Numbered from the stretch's first letter, positions 9,617 to 17,664 are shown. The stretch: DNA of 64,000 bases from Chloroflexota bacterium (GCA_023480885.1 JAMCWX010000075.1:62001-126000); one strand, 5' to 3'. The notes: a model not told the origin generated them from the letters alone. Made by a program: numbers and translations.

Positions 9617-10453
9617 ATGAAGCAGCCAATGTTTCACACCATCTATCCATATTTGCGAGCCAGCAAGAAGTTCCCGCACGTGTGGTGTCCGGGCTGTGGC
9701 AATGGCATCGTCCTTGGCTCGCTCATTCGTGCCATCGACAGGGTGGGACTGAGTAAAGATAACATCGCCATGGTCTCAGGAATTGGCTGCTCTGGGCGGA
9801 TGCCCGTGTACGTGGATTTCAATACGCTTCATACTACGCACGGTCGGGCGCTGGCCTTCGCGACGGGACTGAAGCTGGCGCGGCCGGAGATGAATGTCAT
9901 CGTGGTAATGGGCGATGGCGACGCTATGGCGATTGGCGGCAATCACTTCATCCACGCCGCTCGGCGCAACATCGGCCTTACTGTCATCGTCATCAACAAC
10001 ATGATCTACGGTATGACGGGCGGGCAATGCTCCCCGACAACCCCTACAGGCAGCTTCGCCACGACAGCCGTGTATGGCAACATCGAGCAGCCTCTGGATA
10101 TCTCTCGGATGGCCGAGGCAGCAGGGGCTCCGTTTGTCGCTCGCAGCACCGTCTTTCACGTGTTCGAGCTGGAGAAGATGATGGAAAAGGCGCTGAACAA
10201 GGAAGGCTTCGCCGTGGTCGAGGTTCTCAGCAACTGTCACGTCGGCTACGGCAGGCAGAACGATATGGGCTCTCCGGTGGCGATGCTCAACTGGATGCGA
10301 GAGAACACCTCGCCCAGGTCTGTCCAGGATGGCGAGTCCAGTGCCAAGATCGCACGTGGCGTGTTGGTGGACAAGGACTTGCCCGAGTACACAGCGCTCT
10401 ACGACGAGGTAATCAAGCGGGCGCAGGCTGGGGCGATGAACACGCCGCTCTGA
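9617..10453 (+). CDS. korB: 2-Oxoglutarate:ferredoxin oxidoreductase, beta subunit
   Basis: 278-residue thiamin-diphosphate-binding subunit. WCPGCGNG near the N-terminus, the ThDP/Mg motif MGDGDAMAIGGNH (GDGD at about 99-102) and NNMIYGMTGGQ-SPTTP are diagnostic. Six bases separate it from korA. It is the last gene of the plus-strand unit and converges on the minus-strand tautomerase 33 bases away. The substrate assignment rests on sucCD linkage. Confidence 0.93.
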   Translation: MKQPMFHTIYPYLRASKKFPHVWCPGCGNGIVLGSLIRAIDRVGLSKDNIAMVSGIGCSGRMPVYVDFNTLHTTHGRALAFATGLKLARPEMNVIVVMGDGDAMAIGGNHFIHAARRNIGLTVIVINNMIYGMTGGQCSPTTPTGSFATTAVYGNIEQPLDISRMAEAAGAPFVARSTVFHVFELEKMMEKALNKEGFAVVEVLSNCHVGYGRQNDMGSPVAMLNWMRENTSPRSVQDGESSAKIARGVLVDKDLPEYTALYDEVIKRAQAGAMNTPL

Positions 10454-10486
10454 GGCCCGCGCCCGGGGTTCTCGGTTTCCCCAATG

Positions 10487-10684
10487 TCACTTATGCCCAG
10501 CGTCCTTAGACCTGGGAACTCCACCGATGGCTACGTTCTCCGGTGGCAGCTCGTTGATAACCACGTAGATGTGCTCTGGCGGAGCGCCCAGCGTCTCCTG
10601 CACGGCTGCGGTGACAGCCCTGGCCAGCGCGGCCTTCTGCTCTTTCGTGCGGCCTTCGAACATGTCGATTCTCACAAACGGCAT
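10487..10684 (-). CDS. 4-Oxalocrotonate tautomerase-family protein
   Basis: 65-residue member of the tautomerase superfamily. Pro2 (catalytic Pro1 after Met removal) and the Arg of EGRT (Arg11 in 4-OT) are kept. The position of Arg39 of 4-OT is Tyr (HIYVVINE) and that of Phe50 is Val, so the substrate is probably not 2-hydroxymuconate. ATG follows AGGAGGCGCTTAT, a strong ribosome site. It lies 18 bases downstream of the 15-haem cytochrome and is presumably co-transcribed with it. The physiological role is unknown. Confidence 0.85.
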   Translation of the reverse strand: MPFVRIDMFEGRTKEQKAALARAVTAAVQETLGAPPEHIYVVINELPPENVAIGGVPRSKDAGHK

Positions 10685-10702
10685 ATAAGCGCCTCCTGAA
10701 CG

Positions 10703-12091
10703 CTACTTCGGAGTGGCCACTTCGTGGCAGACAGCGCACTCGGTGCGGCCTTCCAGCTTATGCGGTATCTTCGGCACGCCACCCTCCCACGGCTGGTGGC
10801 AGGCTGTGCACATAGCATCCGTGCGCTTCGCGTGGCTTGGCGGCAGCGCCTTCAACATCTTGGCGTTGTGGCACCCCGTGCAGTGGGCTCTGTCGTCCGT
10901 TCTGTGTGGCGCCCTTGGCGGATCGACGGACTGGGTATGGCAAACGGCGCACATTTGCACGGTCCTGCCTTCGTGGCTCTCGGGCAGGCTAACCATCTTG
11001 CCGGTGCCGTGGCACTGAGTGCAGTTCGCCTTCCCTTCGGGCGAATGCGCCATCGCCGGCGGCTGTATCGTCTGAGTGTGGCAAAGCTGGCACGTCTTCT
11101 CGGTGCGATTCGCGTGGCTGGCGGGCAAATTCACCAGCTTGCCAGTTCCGTGGCACTCTGTGCAATTGGTCTTCCCTTCGAGCGTGTGGGCGATTGCGGG
11201 TGGCGTGGTGACCTTGGTGTGGCAAAGCGTGCACGTTTCCACCGCCCTGTTCGCGTGGCTCGGGGGTAGCTTCACCACCTTGCCTTCGCCGTGGCACTGA
11301 GTGCAGTTGCTCTTTCCATCGAGTGTGTGCGCAATCGTCGGTGGCTCCGTAGTCTGAGTGTGACAGATCTGGCACATCTGCTCGGTTCTGCCATCGTGGC
11401 TCTTGGGCAGCTTCACCAGCTTGCCGGTTCCGTGGCACTCTGTGCAGTTGGTCTTCCCTTCGAGCGTGTGGGCGATGACCGTGGGCTTCAGCGTGCCGGT
11501 GTGGCACATCACGCAGAGATTGCTTGCCGTGCGTTTAGCGTGGCTGGCAGGGACTGGCGCGATGGCTTTCGGTCCGTGGCAGACGATGCAGTCCGTTTTG
11601 CCTTCGAGCGAGTGAGCGATCTTCGGCGCGCCGCCCGGAAACGGCTTGTGGCAGGTCTGGCAGGTATCGTTGCCGCGGCCTTCGTGGTTGGCCGGCACAG
11701 GGAAAACCGCCAGCCGTGCGTGGCAAGCCAGACAGTCGTCGCGACCTTTCGGCGAGTGTGGGATGTAAGGACCCAGGCTCTGATCGTCCGCGTTTTGCGG
11801 CACGGGCGCCTGGGCGGATGGGGCGGATGGCGACTTCGAAACTGAAGCGGCGGCTGTCGTCACGGCTGAGCTCTCGGTCTTCTTCGCCTCGGCGGCCGGC
11901 TGCACGCTAGTGGATGCAGATTTAGTCTCTGCCGTCGGCTTACCCTCCGCGGCAACAGGCTGCTGTTGATTGGTGCAGGCGCTGAGCACAAGGACCGCTG
12001 CGGTCAAGAATGCCAACAGAGCGAGGTGAAACGCAACTGCGACGCGACTCGATGCTGAAGGTGATGGATGTTCGTCCACTTTGCACTCCAT
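10703..12091 (-). CDS. Fifteen-haem lipoprotein cytochrome with tandem repeats
   Basis: Exported multihaem c-type cytochrome. After a hydrophobic signal the lipobox LSAC suggests a lipid-anchored surface protein, followed by an Ala/Ser/Pro/Lys-rich spacer. I count 15 CXXCH motifs. The central part is built of four nearly identical 47-residue units, each with two haem motifs (N-C-T-x-CHGxGK-V and C-x-x-CHT) and extra His residues for distal ligation. The start is ATG at 12091 or GTG at 12079; the latter has GGAG six bases upstream. Likely electron transfer across the envelope or on the cell surface. The tautomerase follows on the same strand. No close named homologue is claimed. Confidence 0.88.
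   Translation of the reverse strand: MECKVDEHPSPSASSRVAVAFHLALLAFLTAAVLVLSACTNQQQPVAAEGKPTAETKSASTSVQPAAEAKKTESSAVTTAAASVSKSPSAPSAQAPVPQNADDQSLGPYIPHSPKGRDDCLACHARLAVFPVPANHEGRGNDTCQTCHKPFPGGAPKIAHSLEGKTDCIVCHGPKAIAPVPASHAKRTASNLCVMCHTGTLKPTVIAHTLEGKTNCTECHGTGKLVKLPKSHDGRTEQMCQICHTQTTEPPTIAHTLDGKSNCTQCHGEGKVVKLPPSHANRAVETCTLCHTKVTTPPAIAHTLEGKTNCTECHGTGKLVNLPASHANRTEKTCQLCHTQTIQPPAMAHSPEGKANCTQCHGTGKMVSLPESHEGRTVQMCAVCHTQSVDPPRAPHRTDDRAHCTGCHNAKMLKALPPSHAKRTDAMCTACHQPWEGGVPKIPHKLEGRTECAVCHEVATPK
10910..11473 (-). repeat. Four 141-bp tandem repeats (dihaem units)
   Basis: In-frame tandem repeats of 47 codons inside the 15-haem cytochrome. Units begin AHTLEGKTNC, AHTLDGKSNC, AHTLEGKTNC and AHSPEGKANC. 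Less similar units flank them. Nucleotide identity between copies is high, for example the segment coding CTECHGTGK, which suggests recent internal duplication. Confidence 0.85.
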
Positions 12092-12120
12092 CGTGTGATG
12101 ATCTGAGGAAAACCGACAAC

Positions 12121-12148
12121 AGTATAGCAGCATTTTGCAGAATAGCAA
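12121..12148 (-). promoter_or_regulatory. Promoter for the 15-haem cytochrome operon
   Basis: On the minus strand, TTGCTA (12143-12148), a 16-base spacer and TATACT (12121-12126) with an upstream TGC that makes an extended -10. It sits 30-57 bases before the ATG. The spacer contains an imperfect palindrome, ATTCTGCAAAAT. Confidence 0.5.
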
Positions 12149-12182
12149 GTAGGTAAAGAGTCCGGGTGAGTGCCAACCTCAC

Positions 12183-14060
12183 TCATTTGGGGACCAGCAA
12201 CCCCTGTGCGTCCACCCCATTCAACCTCTGGGCTCGGCACAAGCTACGAAACCGCGTATTTTCCTCATTGGCCATGAGGCTCTCCCAATCACCAGACTCG
12301 ACGAGATGCCCTTGCGCTAGCACGTGAATAGTATCGGCCTGACGGACCGTGGACAATCTGTGCGTTATAATCAATATGGTTATTCGTCCGTGAAGCTCAT
12401 CTATCGCACCTTGGATTCGATTTTCATTCTCTGAGTCAAGGTTGCTGGTAGCCTCGTCGAGAATCAGCACAGCAGGTCTACGCAGTAATGCTCGCGCCAA
12501 AGCCAGACGCTGCCTTTCGCCACCAGACAATCGCACTCCGCGATCGCCGATAATAGTCTCCATTCCTTCCGGAAGCCTGGAGATGAAGTCATCGACGACC
12601 GCTTGTCGTAGCGCTTCGCGAATTTCTTCATCCGTTGCGTCAGGTCGCGCCCACAGCAAGTTGGCGCGTATCGTGTCGTGAAAGAGAAAGGTCTCCTGCG
12701 GCACGTACCCAATCTGTTCGCGCCAAGCCCGCATCCGTTCGGCACGCAATGGCACCTCGTCTACCAGCACCCGACCTCGATTTGGCACGATCAATCCGAT
12801 AACCAAATCGGCAACGGTGCTCTTGCCGGCACCAGAAGGCCCAACAATAGCGGTGGTCTGTCCGGCTCGAATGACCAAATCGAGATCGGAGATGACTGGA
12901 TGGTCGCCACGCTCTTCATAAGAGAACGAAACCCGTTCGAGCCGGATGCTATCTCTGAGCTCGATCTGCTCCGATCGCGCTGGCTTTGGCTCCGCTGCGG
13001 CCTCGCAGCGAGCCTGCACCTCCGTAACCGTCGCAAACGCTGGCAACATGTTTTGAAACTGCTGATAGGTCTGCTGAATAGCAGAAAGCCTGGGCATCAC
13101 CCTGGCGAATAGGAAAACGAGCAAGAGCACACCGGCGCTGGGGACACTTAGAATCTGGACCAAAACGACGAGGGTGATGTTCAGAATCCACATCGACCCT
13201 ATGTCAAACCAGCATTTCGCCTCGGCCTGATTGCGAACCGCGTCTGCATACATCTTCGCCACACGCTTGGTCAACTGTGAAAAGTCTTCGACGTTCCTCT
13301 CTTCGACACCGTAGCTCTTGGCCGTCTTCATGCCGCCCAGATGCTCAATCGTCGCCGCGTAGAGCCCATTTAGCGCAAACGAAAGCGCTTCGCCAGTTAG
13401 ACGAGACGGTCGTCTCTTGCCCTTAAGCAATACCAGCAATCCAGCGCCAACCGCAAATACAAGTCCAGCTATTATCCCTGATAACTGAAGCGCCAACGCA
13501 AGATAGACAGCGGCGACAATGCTGTTGACAATCAGATGCAAGAGCATCTGAGCCGCCGCTCCAACCCGGTCGATCTCGGCGGTCAACACAACGGTGAAAT
13601 CGGAGGATTTAGTCCGAGAGAATAGCAGCCAATTGCTATTGGCAATTGCGCGGTAAAGTCGCTGGCGCAGGTGAACTACGAACTCTTGTTGGATGGCAAA
13701 GTTGATAGTAGTCTGCCAACGAAACAGCAGAGCGTTTACGGTGATGACGAGCAGGAAGAGGACAAGGGCGGTGTTTAACGTTAGATGCACGTCGACGACC
13801 GCGAAGATCGACGACACAAACCTGGCAAGTTGACCGACTGTTCCCGTCTGGGTGTCCAGTCCGACCAATTGCATAATTGGCACGAGCATCAATAGCCAGA
13901 TACCCTCTGTCAGGCTAAGGAACGCTGTTAATATGAGCGCCATCGCAATCTTCCACCGCGTCGCCTGAAAGAGAGCCGCGACATATGATCGAACAGGACT
14001 CTTCACCCTTCTCCCCGCAACGTCATGGTGCGATTTGCTGACCGCGAAAAGTGACTCCAC
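12183..14060 (-). CDS. ABC exporter (fused membrane and ATPase domains)
   Basis: 625-residue type-I exporter half-transporter. It has about six membrane spans in the first 330 residues, then an ATPase with Walker A GPSGAGKS (about 406-413), Q-loop YVPQETFLF, signature LSGGERQRLALARAL, Walker B VLILDEATS and H-loop ITHRLST. There is no N-terminal C39 peptidase domain, so leader removal would need another protease. It overlaps the nucleotidyltransferase gene by 58 bases and is the last gene of the minus-strand cluster. By context it probably exports the modified peptide encoded at 15389-15535. Start GTG at 14060. Confidence 0.9.
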   Translation of the reverse strand: MESLFAVSKSHHDVAGRRVKSPVRSYVAALFQATRWKIAMALILTAFLSLTEGIWLLMLVPIMQLVGLDTQTGTVGQLARFVSSIFAVVDVHLTLNTALVLFLLVITVNALLFRWQTTINFAIQQEFVVHLRQRLYRAIANSNWLLFSRTKSSDFTVVLTAEIDRVGAAAQMLLHLIVNSIVAAVYLALALQLSGIIAGLVFAVGAGLLVLLKGKRRPSRLTGEALSFALNGLYAATIEHLGGMKTAKSYGVEERNVEDFSQLTKRVAKMYADAVRNQAEAKCWFDIGSMWILNITLVVLVQILSVPSAGVLLLVFLFARVMPRLSAIQQTYQQFQNMLPAFATVTEVQARCEAAAEPKPARSEQIELRDSIRLERVSFSYEERGDHPVISDLDLVIRAGQTTAIVGPSGAGKSTVADLVIGLIVPNRGRVLVDEVPLRAERMRAWREQIGYVPQETFLFHDTIRANLLWARPDATDEEIREALRQAVVDDFISRLPEGMETIIGDRGVRLSGGERQRLALARALLRRPAVLILDEATSNLDSENENRIQGAIDELHGRITILIITHRLSTVRQADTIHVLAQGHLVESGDWESLMANEENTRFRSLCRAQRLNGVDAQGLLVPK

Positions 14061-15247
14061 ATCCTCCGCCAGTGCTTTTCGATAAATCGGACTGGACGCA
14101 GCAGGTAGTACAAAGGATAGAGAAACCGTGGCAGGGGTAGCGGAAAGGCTATCGTTTCTTGTACGGTTGGCGTTAGCGCCATACGGAAGAAGTATCTGAT
14201 CCTATCGAGGGGACGCTCCCTTACCCTCAGATGGAAAATCCTGATGTTGGTGAAGAGCAGCTTGCGTTCCCACGTGTTCGGCTCCCTCTGGATATCCCGT
14301 TGAAGCCGTCCACGCACCCGCGCACTCAGCGATTTCACCGCCGAATCTGCCTGCATCCTTTCCAGGACGTAGGCGGGGGGCATCGCTCCCAACAAATCGT
14401 TTGCCAGGGAAAGGCCCACCAGTAACATTCGCTCGCCACCCGATATTCGCGCCTGCTCGATCACCGCTTCCCAACGCAGATCTGGACGAGCGTGGATCAG
14501 TTCAGCAATGTCGCAGATCCAACTCAGCCGCTCCCAGTGATGTTTGGAACCGTGTGCACACAGAAATAGAAGCAAGTCCTCTGGTGCTAGCGTGGGAACC
14601 CCCAGGCCACCCAGAGATGCGCGCTCGACACGCTCCCAGATGCCTTCCGTATCGAACTGCATAGAGAAGTATTGTGGCAGAAAATCCCAATGGATCTCCA
14701 CCTGGAAGACACCGCTTTCGTGCAGAAACGAAAACTCGCATTCGGTCTGCATGTAGGAAGCTTCCTGGGCACGGTTCAGCCTGTACTGTGGCCGATATCC
14801 TTGGGAGATCAGCGAGTCTTTCGCTCTAAGGGCATCTTGCCTTCGGATCAGCATATCGAGGTCGTCGAACTGTCGTAAGGCGAGATTCCCGTAGACCGCA
14901 ACGGCCAGGACTGGCCCCTTGAACGGCATCACCGGTATGCCTTCCGCCTCAAATAATTTCAGAATTCGGCGCAATTCACTGGCCAATAAGAGATTCCGCT
15001 TGTTGGTCTGACGGAAACGGTCTTGGAGACGATTCAGGATATCCTTCGGAACAGCTTCCGCACACGTTGCCTTAAGCTGCCAATAAATGAGGGAGCCCAC
15101 TCTGTGCCGATACGCAGCCCTGAGCAGGTAGTGCCAATCCAAGTCCTCCCTGATTAAAGCCTTGATTCTGTGGGCTGTCTCCGCGTCTACGTGCGTTCGA
15201 GCACATTGGAAGAGAACCTCTGCTTCAGGACGAGTCTCAATTGCCAG
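14003..15247 (-). CDS. PF14907-type uncharacterised nucleotidyltransferase
   Basis: Nucleotidyltransferase-fold protein of the family often found in lasso-peptide and polysaccharide clusters. Key segment: MPFKGPVLAVAVYGN, then FDDLDMLI (metal-binding D-x-D). The first conventional start in frame is TTG at 15142. Homologous-looking sequence continues upstream without a stop to 15268 (ETRPEAEVLFQCARTHVDAE, leading into the family-typical DLDWHYLL). That stretch has no ATG, GTG or TTG, so translation may begin at CTG (15247) or ATT (15241). The exact start is uncertain. Substrate unknown. It could nucleotidylate a peptide or an intermediate; that is inference from neighbours. Confidence 0.8.
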   Translation of the reverse strand: MAIETRPEAEVLFQCARTHVDAETAHRIKALIREDLDWHYLLRAAYRHRVGSLIYWQLKATCAEAVPKDILNRLQDRFRQTNKRNLLLASELRRILKLFEAEGIPVMPFKGPVLAVAVYGNLALRQFDDLDMLIRRQDALRAKDSLISQGYRPQYRLNRAQEASYMQTECEFSFLHESGVFQVEIHWDFLPQYFSMQFDTEGIWERVERASLGGLGVPTLAPEDLLLFLCAHGSKHHWERLSWICDIAELIHARPDLRWEAVIEQARISGGERMLLVGLSLANDLLGAMPPAYVLERMQADSAVKSLSARVRGRLQRDIQREPNTWERKLLFTNIRIFHLRVRERPLDRIRYFFRMALTPTVQETIAFPLPLPRFLYPLYYLLRPVRFIEKHWRRMWSHFSRSANRTMTLRGEG

Positions 15248-15388
15248 TTTCTTGTGATATGCGAAAGGCTAGGGCTGCTCCAACAATCTCTGAATAGCAA
15301 ATTGCACGGCTTCTCTGATGAGGACTGTCGCACCCGCGGGTTACTTTCGGGCTCGTGCAGCGGGCGCAACAGCCTCGCGAAAGCGATA

Positions 15389-15535
15389 TCAGTCGTCGCA
15401 TTGGGCTATGGCCGGTGTGAAAATGTGCCCGAGCGTGCTTGCGGTGGCCCCAGGAAGATCGTCGCCTTCGTCGATGGTAGGCTTAACGTAAACGTTCTTC
15501 CCATTCGCCGACTCGTTTCCTGTCGAATTATTCAT
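15389..15535 (-). CDS. Putative RiPP precursor peptide, 48 residues
   Basis: Small gene of 48 codons plus TGA. The ATG is preceded by GGAAGGAGGTGACGC, one of the strongest ribosome sites in the window. The N-terminal half is polar (MNNSTGNESANGKN), followed by Y16-V-K-P19-T-I21-D-E-G24, which matches the YxxPxL/I...G leader motif recognised by B1/PqqD-like domains in lasso systems. T31 falls where the penultimate leader Thr usually sits. The remaining segment, from about S33, is S-T-L-G-H-I-F-T-P-A-I-A-Q-C-D-D, with one Cys (46) and two terminal Asp. A lasso macrolactam needs Asp/Glu at core position 7-9, absent here, and no cyclase genes are present. It lies 52 bases after the pqqD-like gene. 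The function is inferred from motif, size and context. Confidence 0.72.
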   Translation of the reverse strand: MNNSTGNESANGKNVYVKPTIDEGDDLPGATASTLGHIFTPAIAQCDD

Positions 15536-15587
15536 GCGTCACCTCCTTCCTTTTGGTAATTAGCAGGGCAGGAAGACTGGGGGTACC

Positions 15588-15881
15588 TTAGCTGAAATAA
15601 ACGAGACCTCGGTCGTGCAGTCGTTTAACGAAATCGGCGAGATCTCGCTCCGCTTCGTCCTCTGAAACGTCGTACCCCTCGAGAAGCCATTTCTTGAGAG
15701 TTGAACCATCCACGTGGTTATCGTTTTCTTGCAGGAGGTTTAGCAGGAAAAGCGCCGTCTGATTGATCGTGTAATAGCTCTTCCCGACAACGTCCAACAC
15801 AATACCTTCCCGATCATCCAGGGATGTGATGATGACATCGTCCCTAAGCTGTATCTGACGCCCATTTGTTGGGGTAGCCAC
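15588..15881 (-). CDS. PqqD-like peptide-recognition protein
   Basis: 97-residue protein of the PqqD/RRE family: IQLRDDVIITSLDDREGIVLD, then YYTINQTALFLLNLL and the C-terminal helix DLADFVKRLHDRGLV. Such winged-helix domains bind the leader of a RiPP precursor and present it to modifying enzymes. GTG start after CGAGGAGGTGTTAAC. Immediately upstream of the 48-residue peptide gene and downstream of the peptidase. A free-standing RRE matches the radical SAM protein here, which lacks one. Confidence 0.88.
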   Translation of the reverse strand: MATPTNGRQIQLRDDVIITSLDDREGIVLDVVGKSYYTINQTALFLLNLLQENDNHVDGSTLKKWLLEGYDVSEDEAERDLADFVKRLHDRGLVYFS

Positions 15882-15931
15882 GTTAACACCTCCTCGAAGT
15901 ATCGGATGGCTGGTATTCGCGAATCGAACGG

Positions 15932-16462
15932 TCAGGGTTTTGGCAATGGCTGGCTGCTTCGGCTAGCAAGCGCCTTAAGTCTTCTCAACCCGAGAAGGCG
16001 CCAGATGACGCGTGCCACCGGCAGCAAGTGCGGGCAGGAGGATAGAATGCCTATGGTCACGTTTAGCAGTCTACCCGATCTGCTTTCCAGGTCGATCTTT
16101 CGAGATCCCCTTTCAACCCGCACCACTTTGGCCAGCAACTGATTCTCCGAGATGGGAGGATCTTCGTGAGGCAAAGCATCTCCCTTGGTGATGAGAACCT
16201 CCTGGTCACCGATCTCCCCCTTCTTAAGAAATCGGTGGACGATTCGTTCGCCATTGTCGTCAAACAGGACGATATCGCCAAGTCTAAGTTCAGACACAGT
16301 GATCGGACGAAGCCAGACGATATCGTCGATTCTGAGAAATGGCGACATGCTTCTACCTACAATGCGGCAAGGGATCTCCTTTTCCGCGTCCAACACTCGA
16401 CTGGCTATCTTCCAGGCAGCAACATTGGCGTTGGTCAGCTCGAAACATTTGTGTCGATCCAT
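15932..16462 (-). CDS. S24/S26-type signal-peptidase-like protein
   Basis: 176 residues. The nucleophile motif is GRSMSP (Ser38), followed by IDDIVWLRP, LGDIVLF, IVHRF (His76) and ITKGDALPHEDP. His stands where bacterial type-I signal peptidases have the general-base Lys, as in archaeal/ER-type enzymes; Lys93 of TKGD is also present. A C-terminal hydrophobic stretch (about 133-158) could anchor it. Related proteins occur in lasso-like clusters beside PqqD and PF14907 proteins. A leader-cleaving role is plausible because the ABC exporter lacks a peptidase domain. Its ATG directly follows the stop of the radical SAM gene (TAAATG). Confidence 0.85.
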   Translation of the reverse strand: MDRHKCFELTNANVAAWKIASRVLDAEKEIPCRIVGRSMSPFLRIDDIVWLRPITVSELRLGDIVLFDDNGERIVHRFLKKGEIGDQEVLITKGDALPHEDPPISENQLLAKVVRVERGSRKIDLESRSGRLLNVTIGILSSCPHLLPVARVIWRLLGLRRLKALASRSSQPLPKP

Positions 16463-17524
16463 TTAGCCTACGCCAGGTCTCACGCGGTCGGCGCTATTCT
16501 CAAGCTTCTCTTTGGATAGCCCTTCAGACCAAGATGAATCAGGATAGCTGTCGAGCCAGCCAAGTTTGCCGAATTGCTTCAGGCACCAGTAGCAAGGGAA
16601 GTAGTCCAGTTCTAGGAGGGTTCCCCTCTCGATCTCACGCAGCCTCTCCTGGATCAGCCTGGCTGACATCTCTCTTTGCCTCACGATGGCAGTTCCCAGC
16701 GACTCGCGCTTTAGATCCGCAATTACTTCTTTGCCCTGCTCGTTGGGTTTACTATCATCGGCAGGGTGCGAGAGCGTGCAGCAGAAAATGGCATTGCCCT
16801 GAAAATCGACATTCAGGTGATCCCCGCCGAAGGCGCGACAACTGAATAGCGGAGCGCTGCAATAGCCTCCAGAGCCGATTGTGATTGGCATCTTCAGCGC
16901 TCGCGAAAGGTTCCGATCGACAAAGGACATCCAACGCCTGGTTTCGTTCGGGGAAGGGATGATGCCCGTCTGCACTGCCAAAGGCGTAACCGTTAATGGC
17001 CCGAACATGGGAGCTGTTGCTCCCATGCCAGAGCCGAACAACGCGATATCTGTCAACTCCGCCTTGTTGATATTGTTGATGACTGTGATCAGATTGAACG
17101 GTATGTCTTTGAGCTTGCAGAGGCCGAGCATCTCCATGATCACCTTGAACGCACCTGCGCCGCGATTTGCGTCGTGTATCTTTGCTGTGGCTCCATCCAA
17201 ACTAATGGAGATGTGCTTGAGATGCTTCTTAACGTGGGGTCTCGAGAGAATGGGGAGCACCTTAGACTTAAACTGGAAGCCGTTGGTAACCACGTGGAAC
17301 TTGAAGCCCTCCCCAGCAACCATTTCCAGCATTTCGTCGAACCGCGGATGTAGTGTTGGCTCACCCCCCGTAATGGCAACATAGTTCAGGCCATAGCTCT
17401 TGGCCTCCCGCAGAATCTTCTGCAGTACATCTAGCGGGATGTGCCCCCTATCCTCCAGTTTATCCCGTATACAATGGAGGCATCTGAGATTGCAGGCATT
17501 GGTCGGTTCCAGGGAAAGAATCAT
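16463..17524 (-). CDS. Radical SAM protein with C-terminal Cys cluster
   Basis: 353 residues. The radical SAM motif C11-N-L-R-C15-L-H-C18 is followed by the SAM-binding GGEPTLHPRF. The C-terminal third carries further Cys groups: SCRAFGGDHLNVDFQGNAIFCC and FPCYWC. They resemble a SPASM/twitch auxiliary-cluster region, as in peptide-modifying radical SAM enzymes such as PqqE. First gene of the minus-strand cluster; ATG follows AGGTGG. It may install a crosslink or epimerisation in the 48-residue peptide, but the reaction is not evident from sequence. Confidence 0.88.
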   Translation of the reverse strand: MILSLEPTNACNLRCLHCIRDKLEDRGHIPLDVLQKILREAKSYGLNYVAITGGEPTLHPRFDEMLEMVAGEGFKFHVVTNGFQFKSKVLPILSRPHVKKHLKHISISLDGATAKIHDANRGAGAFKVIMEMLGLCKLKDIPFNLITVINNINKAELTDIALFGSGMGATAPMFGPLTVTPLAVQTGIIPSPNETRRWMSFVDRNLSRALKMPITIGSGGYCSAPLFSCRAFGGDHLNVDFQGNAIFCCTLSHPADDSKPNEQGKEVIADLKRESLGTAIVRQREMSARLIQERLREIERGTLLELDYFPCYWCLKQFGKLGWLDSYPDSSWSEGLSKEKLENSADRVRPGVG

Positions 17525-17551
17525 CTGCTCACCACCTGAATACTAAGGCCA

Positions 17552-17557
17552 ATTCTA
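17552..17557 (-). promoter_or_regulatory. -10 box for the RiPP-like operon
   Basis: On the minus strand, TGCTAGAAT (extended -10), 28 bases before the radical SAM ATG. A CTGAAA at 16 bases upstream is a weak -35. Just upstream, GTTAGGTTT occurs twice (17569-17577 and 17591-17599). Confidence 0.4.
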
Positions 17558-17664
17558 GCAGGAGAGAGTTAGGTTTCAGGATTGAAAATGGTTAGGTTTA
17601 GGTTAGACAGGCTTTCGGTGGTCGCGTTGCCCGAATCAGAGGTCTCTACTCGCGGCAAGCAGCC

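Noticed and set aside
15187-15369. 60-codon minus-strand open frame next to the peptide gene
   Set aside because: Overlaps the conserved N-terminal extension of the nucleotidyltransferase in another frame and has no ribosome site.
15389-15535. Classical lasso peptide precursor
   Set aside because: The leader motif fits, but there is no Asp/Glu at core positions 7-9, and the B2 protease and asparagine-synthetase-like cyclase are absent from the cluster.
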